A stretch of 64,000 nt of DNA from Mesocentrotus franciscanus (lineage: Eukaryota; Echinodermata; Echinoidea; Camarodonta; Strongylocentrotidae), in assembly GCA_037976565.1 (NCBI GenBank), contig CP137670.1:15773216-15837215 (forward strand). Reading direction: 5' to 3'. The notes under the pieces are model-generated. The model was not told where the DNA came from, did not search any database, and was given only the letters and a program-made list of their open reading frames with translations. Position 1 is the stretch's first letter. Each line of letters starts with the position of its first letter. The position numbers and the translations under genes were made by a program. This document shows, one piece after another, positions 11,008-22,700 of the stretch.

Positions 11008-12560
11008 CATATGATTTATGCAACGGGTATGATAGAACTCTAATGTAGACGGTGATGTGTTACCAAAATTATAAGCTGGTACCTAATGACATTTTCCAAT
11101 CATCAAATCGTGATATCCTTAGAAGTAATTATTAACGATTTAAAGTTATTCATGGCTAAGCAGAAAAGATTTCAAATTGATCTCAATTATTGTTGTGGAA
11201 CTTCCTATTTGAAACACACAAAGACTAAAACTGAGATTCAATCGAATCAAGTAGTTTCATAATGTTCCTTCGATTTTTGTACCGAATTACTGGTAATCGA
11301 GAGAAAAAATAACTTTGCATATATAGCCGAAACTATTTCATGAGAAAAGTTGTGATATTGCCTTTAGAAATAAAATTGTTTAGGCGTTGCATAAAGCATC
11401 TGGTTGGACATTGTTTTGTGAATTAGATGTTCTAATATAATCACAATAGGAATTATGCGGAGTATTGTTTGCTTTATACAAGCATACACATGTTTTCTTA
11501 GTAGTCAGGCAAAATAAACCATTAAACCAAACATGGCGATATTATATTATATTCATGTTGATCGATGCACTAACTTGTCTTGGTCATGGGCAAGATTATG
11601 ACAAGCGGCTGGAAGGGGGGGGGGGGGGAGGCAACTGCCAATGTCCACATTTCCTGAAACATCCCAGAGTACAGAAGAAGAACTTATCAATTGCACTCAG
11701 CGCTCCAAATCCTTTGAACTTTCTGCACTACTAAATGTCTAATCACTTTTGTCCAGTTAATATACCGAGATACTGGCCAAAATCAGAGGAATATCTACAA
11801 TAAAGCACCTTTTTGGCTCAAAATTTATATTTCACACACTACATCACTCATTGAAATTGATATCAGGATGAAGGTATTTTAATTATCCATCTTTTGACAC
11901 CAAGTACATGGTGATTAGAGTTTTAGTTAAAAGTTACCTTTAAAACTAGATGTAAACACACAAACAGGTCCTTAATACACTAATGCACGTATATGCATAC
12001 AGTTAATACACATGTGGGCAAAAATGTTTTTTTTGTGGAAATCAAATCAATAACTTTGGATTGCTATAACTTTTTATTGAAAAGATATATAAACCTCTCT
12101 CGCACAGGATATTGTCTTTGTACATAAGCAAATTCCTGGAAAGTTATGAAAAAATTCACTTCTCCGATTTTGATATATGGAAAATATTTTTTTTTGTAAA
12201 ATTCAATATTTCGAAAAAAATCATCAAAAATCATGTTTTTTACTTAAATTTGCGATGTTAATTAATCCTAATTTCGTTGAAATAGGTATCAAAATGTAGA
12301 TAATTTAATTGTCGTTCATATGACACCAAACTCATGGTGGTGCAAGGTTTCCTTAAAATATTATTTACAAAATACTACTATGTCGTCAAAAGGGCCGCTT
12401 TTTTTGGGAGGGGGCCGCCCCCAGGCCACACCCACCACTTAGAACATGCCAGACGGTCAATTTGCTATATGGAGCTATGCGATCTTTACATCTGTGCACA
12501 TGAAAATCGGTTTCCTTTCCAGCTAGGTTGACCCCCCCCCCCTGGCTCCCGGACTAATAT
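11008..12560 (-). repeat. Right arm of the large inverted repeat
   Basis: Reverse complement of 7187-8683, with an extra segment of about 80 bp at about 11349-11430. The outer boundary is where similarity stops after CCCGGACTAATA near 12560. Arms of about 1.5 kb and a total length near 5.4 kb would fit a foldback element, a gutted DNA transposon with very long terminal repeats, or a segmental inverted duplication. No transposase was seen. Confidence 0.9.
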
Positions 12561-12960
12561 TCTCCATCGGTTTTCAGTGATATACTTTTCTCATTCTAAT
12601 ACATTGTTGCCACTAAATTCCAGGTCGGGGTTGGCGGTGACCACAGAGGACGCCCAGAGGTTATACTCTCGGTTTGCGAGCCTTAGTATGCCTTAATCAT
12701 TTATTATAAATGCCCCGGTTAACTTCTTACCCTAGTGCCAAGTATTTTTCATAATAATGTTTCCCTCTGTGATTTAGAGAATTATTTACAGACAGATCTG
12801 GGAGATATCCTGTGCATAATATGAAAGTATAGATCCTGTCATAATAAGTCAAATAGTGTATATGGCATTCCCTGTGGAGTATTGTGTGACTATACAGGTA
12901 CACAGAGTAGTTTTCATCTTTGGTCACCTACTGCACGTGACACCGGCACGGTAAGGGTTA
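12561..12960. other. Unassigned interval
   Basis: AT-rich sequence with no supported gene, RNA or terminal repeat. Confidence 0.4.
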
Positions 12961-13705
12961 ACCGGCATATTCCTGTTCCCCGGAACATTTCTGGGACTTC
13001 AATTCCATTTAGCCGCAGTTATTGGAATGAACCAGTATATTCCTGTTTCCTTGAAAATTTTAGGGACTTAAAGATACTATGTCCCTTTTGCAGCCAACAT
13101 CAAATTCTGTAGAACTTTGCAGGAATTATGAATATGTCATGTATGTCCTATCTGTGAAATTTAAACGTTAGCAGTGTCCTAATATTCAAATTATGCAAGA
13201 AAACCCGTTAACTTGCTAGACTTCACTGTCAGACACTATTGAGTGACTGACTGGCTTTTTCATCTTTGGTAATAACATACATAAAATGAGCTGTAAAGGG
13301 TACATGAGCATTTGTCTACATCAATAACCCACTTCTTGTAATGGCCAAAATTAAACTGATTGAATCTTTGCGCAGCATAAAACGTACGACCATTCGGTAC
13401 AATGGTCTGAAAAATCAGACTATTACTTACTGGCTCTATAGCTCCTAAGTCGATTCGACAACTAATAGTCGTTATTTTCCCACTTAAAGACATTTTTAAG
13501 CCCCCTTTCTTTTAGGGAAGTTCTAAATTAGTATTGTCTTTTAAATGCCGTTGGAATTTAACCTTTTCATTTTTTTGGCCTGCAAATGGGACATAGTACC
13601 TTTAAATTCCATTTAGCAGGCTAGCTAGATGAACTAGCATGTTCCCGTTTCCTTGAACATTTCAGGGACTTATATTCCATGTAACCGTGTTGCTGGATTC
13701 CCATT
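12961..13705 (+). repeat. Short tandem repeat of about 70 bp, split by a MITE
   Basis: Three units share CCTGTTTCCTTGAACATTT, then a GGGACTT word, then ATTCCATTTAGC. They start near 12964, 13031 and 13636. The second unit is cut at TTAA by the MITE at 13072-13601; its right half resumes at 13604 exactly where expected. Confidence 0.8.
13072..13601 (+). mobile_element. TTAA-flanked MITE, family A, copy 1
   Basis: A 530-bp element. The left terminus is AGATACTATGTCCC and the right terminus is GGGACATAGTACCT, which are near-complementary and extend inward to CTGCA. TTAA lies directly outside both ends (13068-13071 and 13602-13605). TTAA target duplication with termini beginning AG fits the Kolobok group better than piggyBac, whose termini usually begin CC. 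It has no transposase and is non-autonomous. Confidence 0.85.
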
Positions 13706-14702
13706 TATGCTACCGATAAGTGTTTATTTTGGTACTATGGTGTCTATCTAGTTTTTTTTATGGCTGGTCTGTGAGTAGATTTGAGACCATTACAACTATG
13801 TGATTAACTAGTTAAATTATGTAGTTGTATATTTCATGCACCGTCCGGACTGTCCTTATGTAGTCGTTTGGCTCTTCCCTTTCCTGCGCGCTTATTTCCA
13901 TTCTTTATTTTACCTATGAGATTGCTCAGTCTCTGTATACATGTACTTTACATAATGTTTCTCATACCAAATTTTGGAATACAGTACTCAATAAGGTACA
14001 TTGTCGCCACGATTCGGCACTAACTTTGTATTGTTAATCCCGTAGTTGTATACTTGAAGCTTAACCCCGGACTATAGGTGGGGCTAAGACCCCCTTTAAC
14101 CCCACCTATAGTCTGGGGTTAAGCAAAATTTTGCCAGTGTGAAAACAGTATTATATATGCACCGTATGGAACCGTTTGGCTCTCATGTGAGTGCTCAGTC
14201 TCTGGATAATGTCCTCAGGGCATTTAGTGTATTAATAAGGTAAAGGCGCTCGCCCCCAGGAAAGACCCAGTTGCTGGCGGGAACGGCGTAACCCCGCACT
14301 GCGGTACGGGAGTAGTCTTAAGTTAAATTTTAAGTTTACTTAGTAGCGTACTAGTGTTGCAGTTTAGTTTTAAGTTAGAAGTAGGCTTCAAACTCATTAA
14401 ATGGGGAATAATGTAGTGGTTCAGCCCGGGCCAGTATGGCTCTCACGCATATGTACGCATATGTATTATGTGCGCGAGTGCCGCAGAATTGCCTTCGTGA
14501 CCGTGTCCAGTATTGGATAGCGGCAGATTTGAACTAGACCTGAAGGACGCAACGCACCTGCTTCTTCAGTTCTCCGAGAATCCACTAGGTTTTCTACGTA
14601 CGCACCGAACACCGAGCATCTATTCTACAGTTTATGGTAGGATTAATCCATTATATTTAGTCGTAAATACCCTTAATTAATATCTGTAGATTAACGTAAT
14701 AA
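13706..14702. other. Unassigned interval with degenerate internal repeats
   Basis: GCTCAGTCTCTG and CGTTTGGCTCT words occur near 13870-13940 and again near 14170-14210, suggesting an old duplication. The interval may include non-coding parts of the - strand Gypsy element, but no LTR pair could be established. The palindrome at 14061-14122 is listed separately. Confidence 0.4.
14061..14122. repeat. 62-bp palindrome with TTAA ends
   Basis: TTAACCCC, then GGACTATAGGTGGGG, on the left is matched by CCCCACCTATAGTCTGGGGTTAA on the right apart from one base difference. The loop is about 16 bases. Both ends are TTAA. The layout resembles two piggyBac-like termini (TTAA then CCC) placed back to back. 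Confidence 0.8.
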
Positions 14703-15130
14703 TTAGCTTCGTACAGGCTGGGCCACCGGCTTGACCGTTTCATCAACAGCTAACTTCACTTGTCGGCCCTTCAATTTACCCACTCCTTGAAAGACTGGTG
14801 CAAACTCACGCTTCAAGTCCGCATACGACTGTAATGAATTTACACGAACTCCGACATGCAGCACTCCCAACTCTCGAGCTGTGATTTTACTCAGCAAAGG
14901 TTCTCCCTTAATCTCCTTTATTACTACAAATTCTGCATCAGTCTTCATATCTCCCACTTCTACATTGGCTGTGAAATATCCAATGGTTTTCAAAGGTGTC
15001 TTTGACGTATATGGGTATAGCTTCTTGCTACATCTAGTAGATCTGCAGGTTATCTTTTCCTTCTTCAGCTGTTCCCACAATGTCTAATCAATGACATTAC
15101 AATCATTCACCGCAAATGATAGTACCTCTG
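14703..15130 (-). pseudogene. Gypsy protease C-terminal part and RT leader
   Basis: From 15080 the open frame runs 125 residues, with WEQLKKEKITC, then a region rich in TANVEVG and AEFVVI, and KREFAPVFQGVGKLKG, which is the linker into RT. Just upstream the frame reads CNVID, then a stop. In intact relatives an aspartic-protease DSGA or DTGA motif comes immediately before CNVID. Here it is shortened and altered, so the protease would be inactive even without the stop. Confidence 0.7.
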
Positions 15131-15289
15131 TCTCTGATCCCGCCCACGGCTGTTGTCATCATCGCTATCAACTGCATCATTTCCAGGTTCACCTTCTACT
15201 TAATTGGCGAACTCGACTCTTATACTTTTTGCCATCTCTGAATTTTCCTTTCACCTCATTTGTGCTCGTCTTGGCCTTACTCTTGCACT

Positions 15290-15350
15290 TCTTCGCAAGT
15301 ACGTGGTTTTGACCTCCACATTTTCTACAGGTCTTTCCTTTGGCTGGACA
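15290..15350 (-). pseudogene. Gag nucleocapsid zinc knuckle remnant
   Basis: The - strand frame through this interval reads KTCRKCGGQNHVLAKKC, close to the C-x2-C-x4-H-x4-C RNA-binding knuckle of retrotransposon nucleocapsids but with one extra residue before the last cysteine. SCPAKG just upstream is the usual tail of a preceding knuckle. It sits between the gag and protease pieces as expected. Confidence 0.65.
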
Positions 15351-15516
15351 TGACGCATCTTTCCCAAATGTCCTTTGTTAATTACCAACATCTGTATAGC
15401 ATTCCAAATTATTCTGTCACTCTCAAATGATAACTGATTTACTTGAACTTGCCCACCAGCTCTAGGTCTTTCTCTCTCAATGTCATGGAGTTAAATTGGC
15501 CTTCGATCAACAGCTT

Positions 15517-16016
15517 CTAGAGCAGCAGCCATGGACTCCTGCGAAGTTTATCGGCTCTGCAATACTGAACTACTTGGTCCAGAATTTGGTTGTCTACATC
15601 CCCATCTACGAAATTACATCCAATAGCAACTTGTGGTAATTTGGTGACAAATTGGGCAACCGTTTCGCCGTCTTCTTGCTTCGTTTTCCTGAACAAGTGT
15701 CTTTGGAACGTAGCATTAGGTGCAACAACATAGCGAGCATTCAAGGCATCTATAGCTTTTTTATACTCATTTCTCTCCCCATTTATATATTCGGAAGTGT
15801 CTTAAAAGTTTCTCTTACCACGGGCCCCGCAGTGTACAGCAGCAGTGCTCTCCGTTGCGCTTCTTGGGCCGGGGTACACCCGTCCAGAAACAGCCCACGA
15901 CTGTCGGCGTAGGCTTCGAACTCTTCAAGCCATGCTTTCCACTTGCCGCTGACAATACTTGCACCATAGAGTTCCATAGCCATAGTCTGGTGTTTATTCC
16001 CCACACTGGGTATCAA
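15517..16016 (-). pseudogene. Gypsy gag fragment in two frames
   Basis: The upstream piece (16016 to 15783) contains WKAWLEEFEAYADSRGL and AQRRALLLYTAGP, typical of the start of gag in this group. The downstream piece (15744 to 15517) contains FRKTKQEDGETVAQFVTKL and ILDQVVQYC. A frameshift lies between them. In a functional element gag assembles the particle; here it is broken. Confidence 0.75.
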
Positions 16017-16119
16017 GTCTCGCGTCTCCCATATACATCGCGCACATGCGATCTGACCTCGTAAGGTACGTCACAGGTGTCACATTTGCATAATCTGATA
16101 CATATTCATTATCATGACA

Positions 16120-16620
16120 GTATATAGCCTACAGGAAGTAGAGGGTGGAAGGAGGACGGAGCCAGAGAGACTCAGTGACAGGAGAGGAGGAGAGAGAGAT
16201 AATCAGAGAAGAGGGGACAAAGAGACAGGTATTATGATTATTAGGACAGGCCCGTAGCCAGGGAGGGGGCACGTGCCCCCAAATTTCCAAGATCACACAC
16301 CCATCCTCATAGACCCCTCCCCAGGACGTCGATCAATTACATGTATGTGCCCCCCAAAAAAAAAACCCATCAAACTCTGGCTACGGCGGTGATTAGGAGA
16401 GAATTGAAGGAGGACGGAGCCAGAGAGACTCAGTGACAGGAGAGGGGGAGAGAGAGATGAGAAGAGGGGACAAAGAGAAGGGTATATAGCCTACATGAAG
16501 GAGAGAGTGGAAGGGGGACGGAGCCAGACAGAGAGATCGAGTGACATGAGAGAGAGAGAGAGAGAGAGATAATCAGGGAAGAGGGGACAAAGAGACAGGT
16601 ATATATAGCCTACAAGGAAG
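16120..16620 (+). repeat. GA-rich tandem repeat, about 110 bp per unit
   Basis: Three to four imperfect units contain GGACGGAGCCAGAGAGA, CAGTGACAGGAGAG and AGAGGGGACAAAGAGA, starting near 16130, 16400 and 16490. TATAGCCTACA marks unit joins. One unit is interrupted by the MITE at 16246-16388. Confidence 0.8.
16246..16388. mobile_element. Small MITE in the GA-rich repeat
   Basis: The left end CCCGTAGCCAG is mirrored by the right end CTGGCTACGG. An inner palindrome GGGGGCACGTGCCCCC lies near 16265. A similar short word, (T/G)ATTAGGA, flanks both ends, consistent with a target duplication of about 8 bp and therefore hAT-like. The superfamily call is tentative. Confidence 0.6.
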
Positions 16621-16639
16621 CCCCAGGTCGAAATTCCAT

Positions 16640-16790
16640 TAGAAAAAACCAGTAGAAATTTCTACTGGTTAAATTCTCTACTGGTTTCAATATGGAAAGT
16701 GAGACCTAACCAGTAGAAACCAGTAGATTTTGTTTAATGGATCAATTAGAGTACCAGTAGAAATCTGTACTGGGACCGTTACAAACCAGA
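16640..16790. repeat. CCAGTAGAAA palindromic repeat cluster
   Basis: ACCAGTAGAAA and its complement recur at least six times. Positions 16647-16670 form a perfect 24-bp palindrome without a loop. Confidence 0.8.
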
Positions 16791-16849
16791 AGACCAGTTA
16801 TAACTTTTTATATCATCGTGTAAGGCATGTCGTCCTCAACACTACATTG

Positions 16850-18453
16850 TAATTGGTTCATTTGTCCCATTCGTAGTTTTTGAGAAAATGGCAATTTCAT
16901 GTTTAGAATTGAAAACGGCGCAAGTTAGGCCTTTTGAGACGTTTTTGTTCGTTTTTAATCAAAATGGCTTATTACTTCGTAATTAGGTATGATAGCGCCT
17001 CCCGGTTTATATCATGGTGGTAAGGCATGTTGGCCTCTACGCGTACATGAAATTGGTTCATTTGTCTCATCCGGAGTTTTCGAGTAAATGGCAATTTTAT
17101 GTTTAGAGGTGAAAACGGCGCGTATTAGGCCTTTTGAGACGTTTTTGTTCGTTTTGCATCCAAATGGCTTGTAACTTCCAAATTAAGTATGATAGCGGGT
17201 CCCGGTTTATATCATGGTGTAAGGCACGTCGTCCTCAACACGTACATGTAAGTGGTTCATCTGTCCAATCCGTAGTTTTCGAGTAAATGGCAATTTTATG
17301 TTTAGAGGTGAAAACGGCGCGTATTAGGCCTTTTAAAGATACTATGTCCCTTTTGCAGCCAACATCAAATTCTGTAGAACTTTGCAGGAGTTATGAATAT
17401 ATCATGTATGTCCTATCTGTGAAATTTAAACGTTAGCAGTGTCCTAATATTCAAATTATGCAAGGAAACCCGTTAACTTGCTAGACTTCACTGTCAGACA
17501 CTATTGAGTGACTGACTGGCTTTTTTCATCTGTGGTAATAACATACATAACATGAGCTGTAAAGGGTACATGAGCATTTGTCTACATCAATAACCCACTT
17601 CTTGTAATGACCAAAATTAAACTGATTGAATCTTTGCGCAGCATAAACGTACGACCATTCGGTACAATGGTCTGAAAAATCAAACTATTACTTACTGGCT
17701 CTATAGCTCCTAAGTCGATTCGACAACTAATAGTCGTTATTTTCCCACTTAAAGACATTTTCAAGCCCACTTTTTTTTAGAGAAGTTCTAAATTAGTATT
17801 GTCTTTCAAATGCCGTTGGAATTTAACCTTTTCATTTTTTTGGCCTGCAAATGGGACATAGTACCTTTAAGACGTTTCTGTTCGTTTTTCATCCAAATGG
17901 CTTACAACTTCCAAATTAAGTATGATAGCGCGTCCCGGTTTATATCATAGTGTAAGGCACGTCGTCCTCAACGCGGACATGTAAGTGGTTTATCTGTCCA
18001 ATCCGTAGTTTTCGAGTAAATGGCAATTTTATGTTTAAAGGTGAAAACGGCGCGTATTAGGCCTTTTAAGACGTTTTTGTTCGTTTTTCATCCAAATGGC
18101 TTATAACTTCCAAATTAAGTATGATAGCGCGTTCCGGTAAGGCACGTCGTCCTCAACGCGGACATGTAATTGGTTCATCTGTCCAATACGTAGTTTTCGA
18201 ATATATGGCAATTTTATGTTTAGAGGTGAAAACGGCGCGTATTAGGCCTTTTAAGACGTTTTTGTTCGTTTTTCATCCAAATGGCTTGTAACTTCCAAAT
18301 TAAGTATGATAGCGGGTCCCGGTTTATATCATGGTGTAAGGCACGTCGTCCATAACACGTACATGTAAGTGGTTCATCTGTCCAATCCGTAGTTTTCGAG
18401 TAAATGGCAATTTTATGTTTAGAGGTGAAAACGGCGCGTATTAGGCCTTTTAA
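16850..18453 (+). repeat. Diverged satellite monomers (type C), left edge of the satellite
   Basis: About six monomers of roughly 195 bp resemble the main array but carry AAAACGGCGCG, GTTTTTGTTCG and GGTTTATATC variants and many private changes. Two TTAA MITEs (17337-17866 and 18454-18985) interrupt them. High divergence at an array edge is usual where unequal exchange no longer homogenises copies. Confidence 0.9.
17337..17866 (+). mobile_element. TTAA-flanked MITE, family A, copy 2
   Basis: A 530-bp copy of the element at 13072-13601, with TTAA at 17333-17336 and 17867-17870. It sits inside a satellite monomer whose sequence resumes with GACGTTT straight after the right TTAA, so the insertion point is exact. 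Confidence 0.9.
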
Positions 18454-18985
18454 AGATACTATGTCCCTTTTGCAGCCAACATCAAATTCTGTAGAACTTT
18501 GCAGGAGTTATGAATATATCATGTATGTCCTATCTGTGAAATTTAAACGTTAGCAGTGTCCTAATATTCAAATTATGCAAGGAAACCCGTTAACTTGCTA
18601 GACTTCACTGTCAGACACTATTGAGTGACTGACTGGCTTTTTTCATCTTTGGTAATAACATACATAAAATGAGCTGTAAAGGGTACATGAGCATTTGTCT
18701 ACATCAATAACCCACTTCTTGTAATGACCAAAATTAAACTGATTGAATCTTTGCGCAGCAAAAAACGTACGACCATTCGGTACAATGGTCTGAAAAATCA
18801 AACTATTACTTACTGGCTCTATATCTCCTAAGTCGATTCGACAACTAATAGTCGTTATTTTCCCACTTAAAGACATTTTCAAGCCCACTTTTTTTTTAGA
18901 GAAGTTCTAAATTAGTATTGTCTTTCAAATGTCGTTGGAATTTAACCTTTTCATTTTTTTGGCCTGCAAATGGGACATAGTACCT
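18454..18985 (+). mobile_element. TTAA-flanked MITE, family A, copy 3
   Basis: A 532-bp copy with TTAA at 18450-18453 and 18986-18989. The left satellite context is nearly identical to that of copy 2, including a rare GCGGGTCCC variant. The right side is not satellite. Copies 2 and 3 therefore probably arose by duplication of a satellite-plus-MITE segment, not by two insertions. Confidence 0.9.
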
Positions 18986-18989
18986 TTAA

Positions 18990-19705
18990 CCCTAATAAGG
19001 CCGGGCTATTTGAGTTCTTAGTAGCGGTGGGGGCCACTATGGCCCCCTAAGATCTCGGCCGTGAAACGGCCGATCGCCGCGAAAATTTGGTATGCATGTC
19101 AAGTGAAGTGTATAGAATACTATAGCAATTTCAATTTTTCGAAAATTACTCATTTGCATATTTATGGTAAATTATGCAAATTAGGTCCAAAATTCATATT
19201 TTTACCCATAAATCATATATTCTTCATATTTAAGCTTTCTTTTCCTCTGCATATATTTGTTAGACCATTTGGAATAATAATACGAAAAAAAAATTTGGAA
19301 AGCTAGGTTATTTCTTATGTTATCTCTTGTTTTGATAATTTCTTATGTATTTCATTGTTTTTTTAACTTATGTATTTTATTGTTTTTGTTGTTTTATTTC
19401 ATTTCTAACTATAATTTAACTATTTTGACCCCAAAACAAACACCTAAACCTTAAACAAGACCAAATAACCAATGTTTTATCTCTTTAGGAAAAATGATAT
19501 TTCCATATGTTTTGTACACAAATCACGAAAATGAGCGATTTTCGGGCCGACATGTAAAGACAAAGGTCACGTGACTTTGTAACGGTAGGTCCGATTTTCA
19601 AAAAATTGTTTTAAAAGATGCGCAAGATCTCGAAAGAAGTCATGAAGCGGCGGGTCGTCATCCGTATGCGTTCCCGAACAATAAGAAAATGGGAGGCCAT
19701 GATGG
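18990..19705. other. Non-satellite spacer between old and young satellite blocks
   Basis: About 0.7 kb of AT-rich sequence. A short perfect hairpin CGGCCGT-GAA-ACGGCCG lies near 19055-19071. I see no gene. Its right end passes directly into a satellite monomer at GGCGCGTATTAGG. Confidence 0.6.
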
Positions 19706-22700
19706 AAAAAGGCGCGTATTAGGTTGAGACGTTTTTTCGTTTTTCACCCAAATGGCTATAATTTCCAAATTAAGAATGAAAGCGCGTCCCGGTTGATATC
19801 ATGGTGTAAGGCACGTCGTCCTCAACACGTACATGTAATTGGTTCATCTGTCCAATTCGTAGTTTTCGAGTAAATGGCAATTTTATGTTAAGAGGTGAAA
19901 AAGCGCGTATTAGGCCTTTTGAGACGTTTTTTTCGTTTTTCACCCAAATGGCTATAATTTCCAAATTAAGAATCATAGCGCGTCCCGGTTGATATCATGG
20001 TGTAAGGCACGTCGTCCTCAACACGTACATGTAATTGGTTCATCTGTCCAATTCGTAGTTTTCGAGTAAATGGCAATTTTATGTTAAGAGGTGAAATAGG
20101 CGCGTATTAGGCCTTTTGAGACGTTTTTTTCGTTTTTCACCCAAATGGCTATAATTTCCAAATTAAGAAATAGCGCGTCCCGGTTGATATCATGGTGTAA
20201 GGCACGTCGTCCTCAACACGTACATGTAATTGGTTCATCTGTCCAATTCGTAGTTTTCGAGTAAATGGCAATTTTATGTTTAGAGGTGAAAAAGGCGCGT
20301 ATTAGGCCTTTTGAGACGTTTTTTCGTTTTTCACCCAAATGGCTATAATTTCCAAATTAAGAATGATAGCGTCCCGGTTGATATCATGGTGTAAGGCACG
20401 TCGTCCTCAACACGTACATGTAATTGGTTCATCTGTCCAATTGTAGTTTTCGAGTAAATGGCAATTTTATGTTTAGAGGTGAAAAAGGCGCGTATTAGGC
20501 CTTTTGAGACGTTTTTTCGTTTTTCACCCAAATGGCTATAATTTCCAAATTAAGAATCATAGCGCGTCCCGGTTGATATCATGGTGTAAGGCACGTCGTC
20601 CTCAACACGTACATGTAATTGGTTCATCTGTCCAATTGTAGTTTTCGAGTAAATGGCAATTTTATGTTTAGAGGTGAAAAGGCGCGTATTAGGCCTTTTG
20701 AGACGTTTTTTCGTTTTTGACCCAAATGGCTATAATTTCCAAATTAAGAATGATAGCGTCCCGGTTGATATCATGGTGTAAGGCACGTCGTCCTCAACAC
20801 GTACATGTAATTGGTTCATCTGTCCAATTCGTAGTTTTCGAGTAAATGGCAATTTTATGTTTAGAGGTGAAAAGGCGCGTATTAGGCCTTTTGAGACGTT
20901 TTTTCGTTTTTCACCCAAATGGCTATAATTTCCAAATTAAGAATGATAGCGCGTCCCGGTTGATATCATGGTGTAAGGCACGTCGTCCTCAACACGTACA
21001 TGTAATTGGTTCATCTGTCCAATTCGTAGTTTTCGAGTAAATGGCAATTTTATGTTTAGAGGTGAAAAGGCGCGTATTAGGCCTTTTGAGACGTTTTTTC
21101 GTTTTTCACCCAAATGGCTATAATTTCCAAATTAAGAATGATAGCGCGTCCCGGTTGATATCATGGTGTAAGGCACGTCGTCCTCAACACGTACATGTAA
21201 TTGGTTCATCTTCGTAGTTTTCGAGTAAATGGCAATTTTATGTTTAGAGGTGAAAAGGCGCGTATTAGGCCTTTTGAGACGTTTTTTCGTTTTTCACCCA
21301 AATGGCTATAATTTCCAAATTAAGAATGATAGCGCGTCCCGGTTGATATCATGGTGTAAGGCACGTCGTCCTCAACACGTACATGTAATTGGTTCATCTG
21401 TCCAATCGTAGTTTTTCGAGTAAATGGCAATTTTATGTTTAGAGGTGAAAAAGGCGCGTATTAGGCCTTTTGAGACGTTTTTTCGTTTTTCACCCAAATG
21501 GCTATAATTTCCAAATTAAGAATGATGGTGGGGTCCCGGTTGATATCATGGTGTAAGGCACGTCGTCCTCAACACGTACATGTAATTGGTTCATCTGTCC
21601 AATTCGTAGTTTTCGAGTAAATGGCAATTTTATGTTTAGAGGTGAAAAGGCGCGTATTAGGCCTTTTGAGACGTTTTTTCGTTTTTCACCCAAATGGCTA
21701 TAATTTCCAAATTAAGAATGATAGCGCGTCCCGGTTGATATCATGGTGTAAGGCACGTCGTCCTCAACACGTACATGTAATTGGTTCATCTGTCCAATTC
21801 GTAGTTTTCGAGTAAATGGCAATTTTATGTTTAGAGGTGAAAAGGCGCGTATTAGGCCTTTTGAGACGTTTTTTCGCTTTTAACCCAAATGGCTATAATT
21901 TCCAAATTAAGAATGATAGCGTCCCGGTTGATATCATGGTGTAAGGCACGTCGTCCTCAACACGTACATGTAATTGGTTCATCTGTCCATTCGTAGTTTT
22001 CGAGTAAATGGCAATTTTATGTTTAGAGGTGAAAAGGCGCGTATTAGGCCTTTTGAGACGTTTTTTCGTTTTTCACCCAAATGGCTATAATTTCCAAATT
22101 AAGAATGATAGCGCGTCCCGGTTGATATCATGGTGTAAGGCACGTCGTCCTCAACACGTACATGTAATTGGTTCATCTGTCCAATTCGTAGTTTTCGAGT
22201 AAATGGCAATTTTATGTTTAGAGGTGAAAAGGCGCGTATTAGGCCTTTTGAGACGTTTTTTCGTTTTTCACCCAAATGGCTATAATTTCCAAATTAAGAA
22301 TGATAGCGCGTCCCGGTTGATATCATGGTGTAAGGCACGTCGTCCTCAACACGTACATGTAATTGGTTCATCTGTCCACCTCGTAGTTTTCGAGTAAATG
22401 GCAATTTCATGTTTAGAGATGAAAAGGCGCGTATTAGGCCTTTTGAGACGTTTTTTCGTTTTTCACCCAAATGGCTATAATTTCCAAATTAAGAATCATA
22501 GCGCGTCCCGGTTGATATCATGGTGTAAGGCACGTCGTCCTCAACACGTACATGTAATTGGTTCATCTGTCCAATTCGTAGTTTTCGAGTAAATGGCAAT
22601 TTTATGTTTAGAGGTGAAAAAGGCGCGTATTAGGCCTTTTGAGACGTTTTTTCGTTTTTCACCCAAATGGCTATAATTTCCAAATTAAGAATGATAGCGC

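Larger units (their letters stand above)
14703..16016 (-). mobile_element. Gypsy-type retrotransposon fragment: gag, zinc knuckle, protease
   Basis: Read on the - strand from 16016 downward, the order is gag N-terminus, gag, CCHC zinc knuckle, then protease and the start of RT, as in a Gypsy element. It is cut off at 14703 before the RT palm. Several stops and frame changes occur. It belongs to a different lineage from the + strand remnant at 4375-6700, because the corresponding pol starts do not resemble each other closely. Confidence 0.75.
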
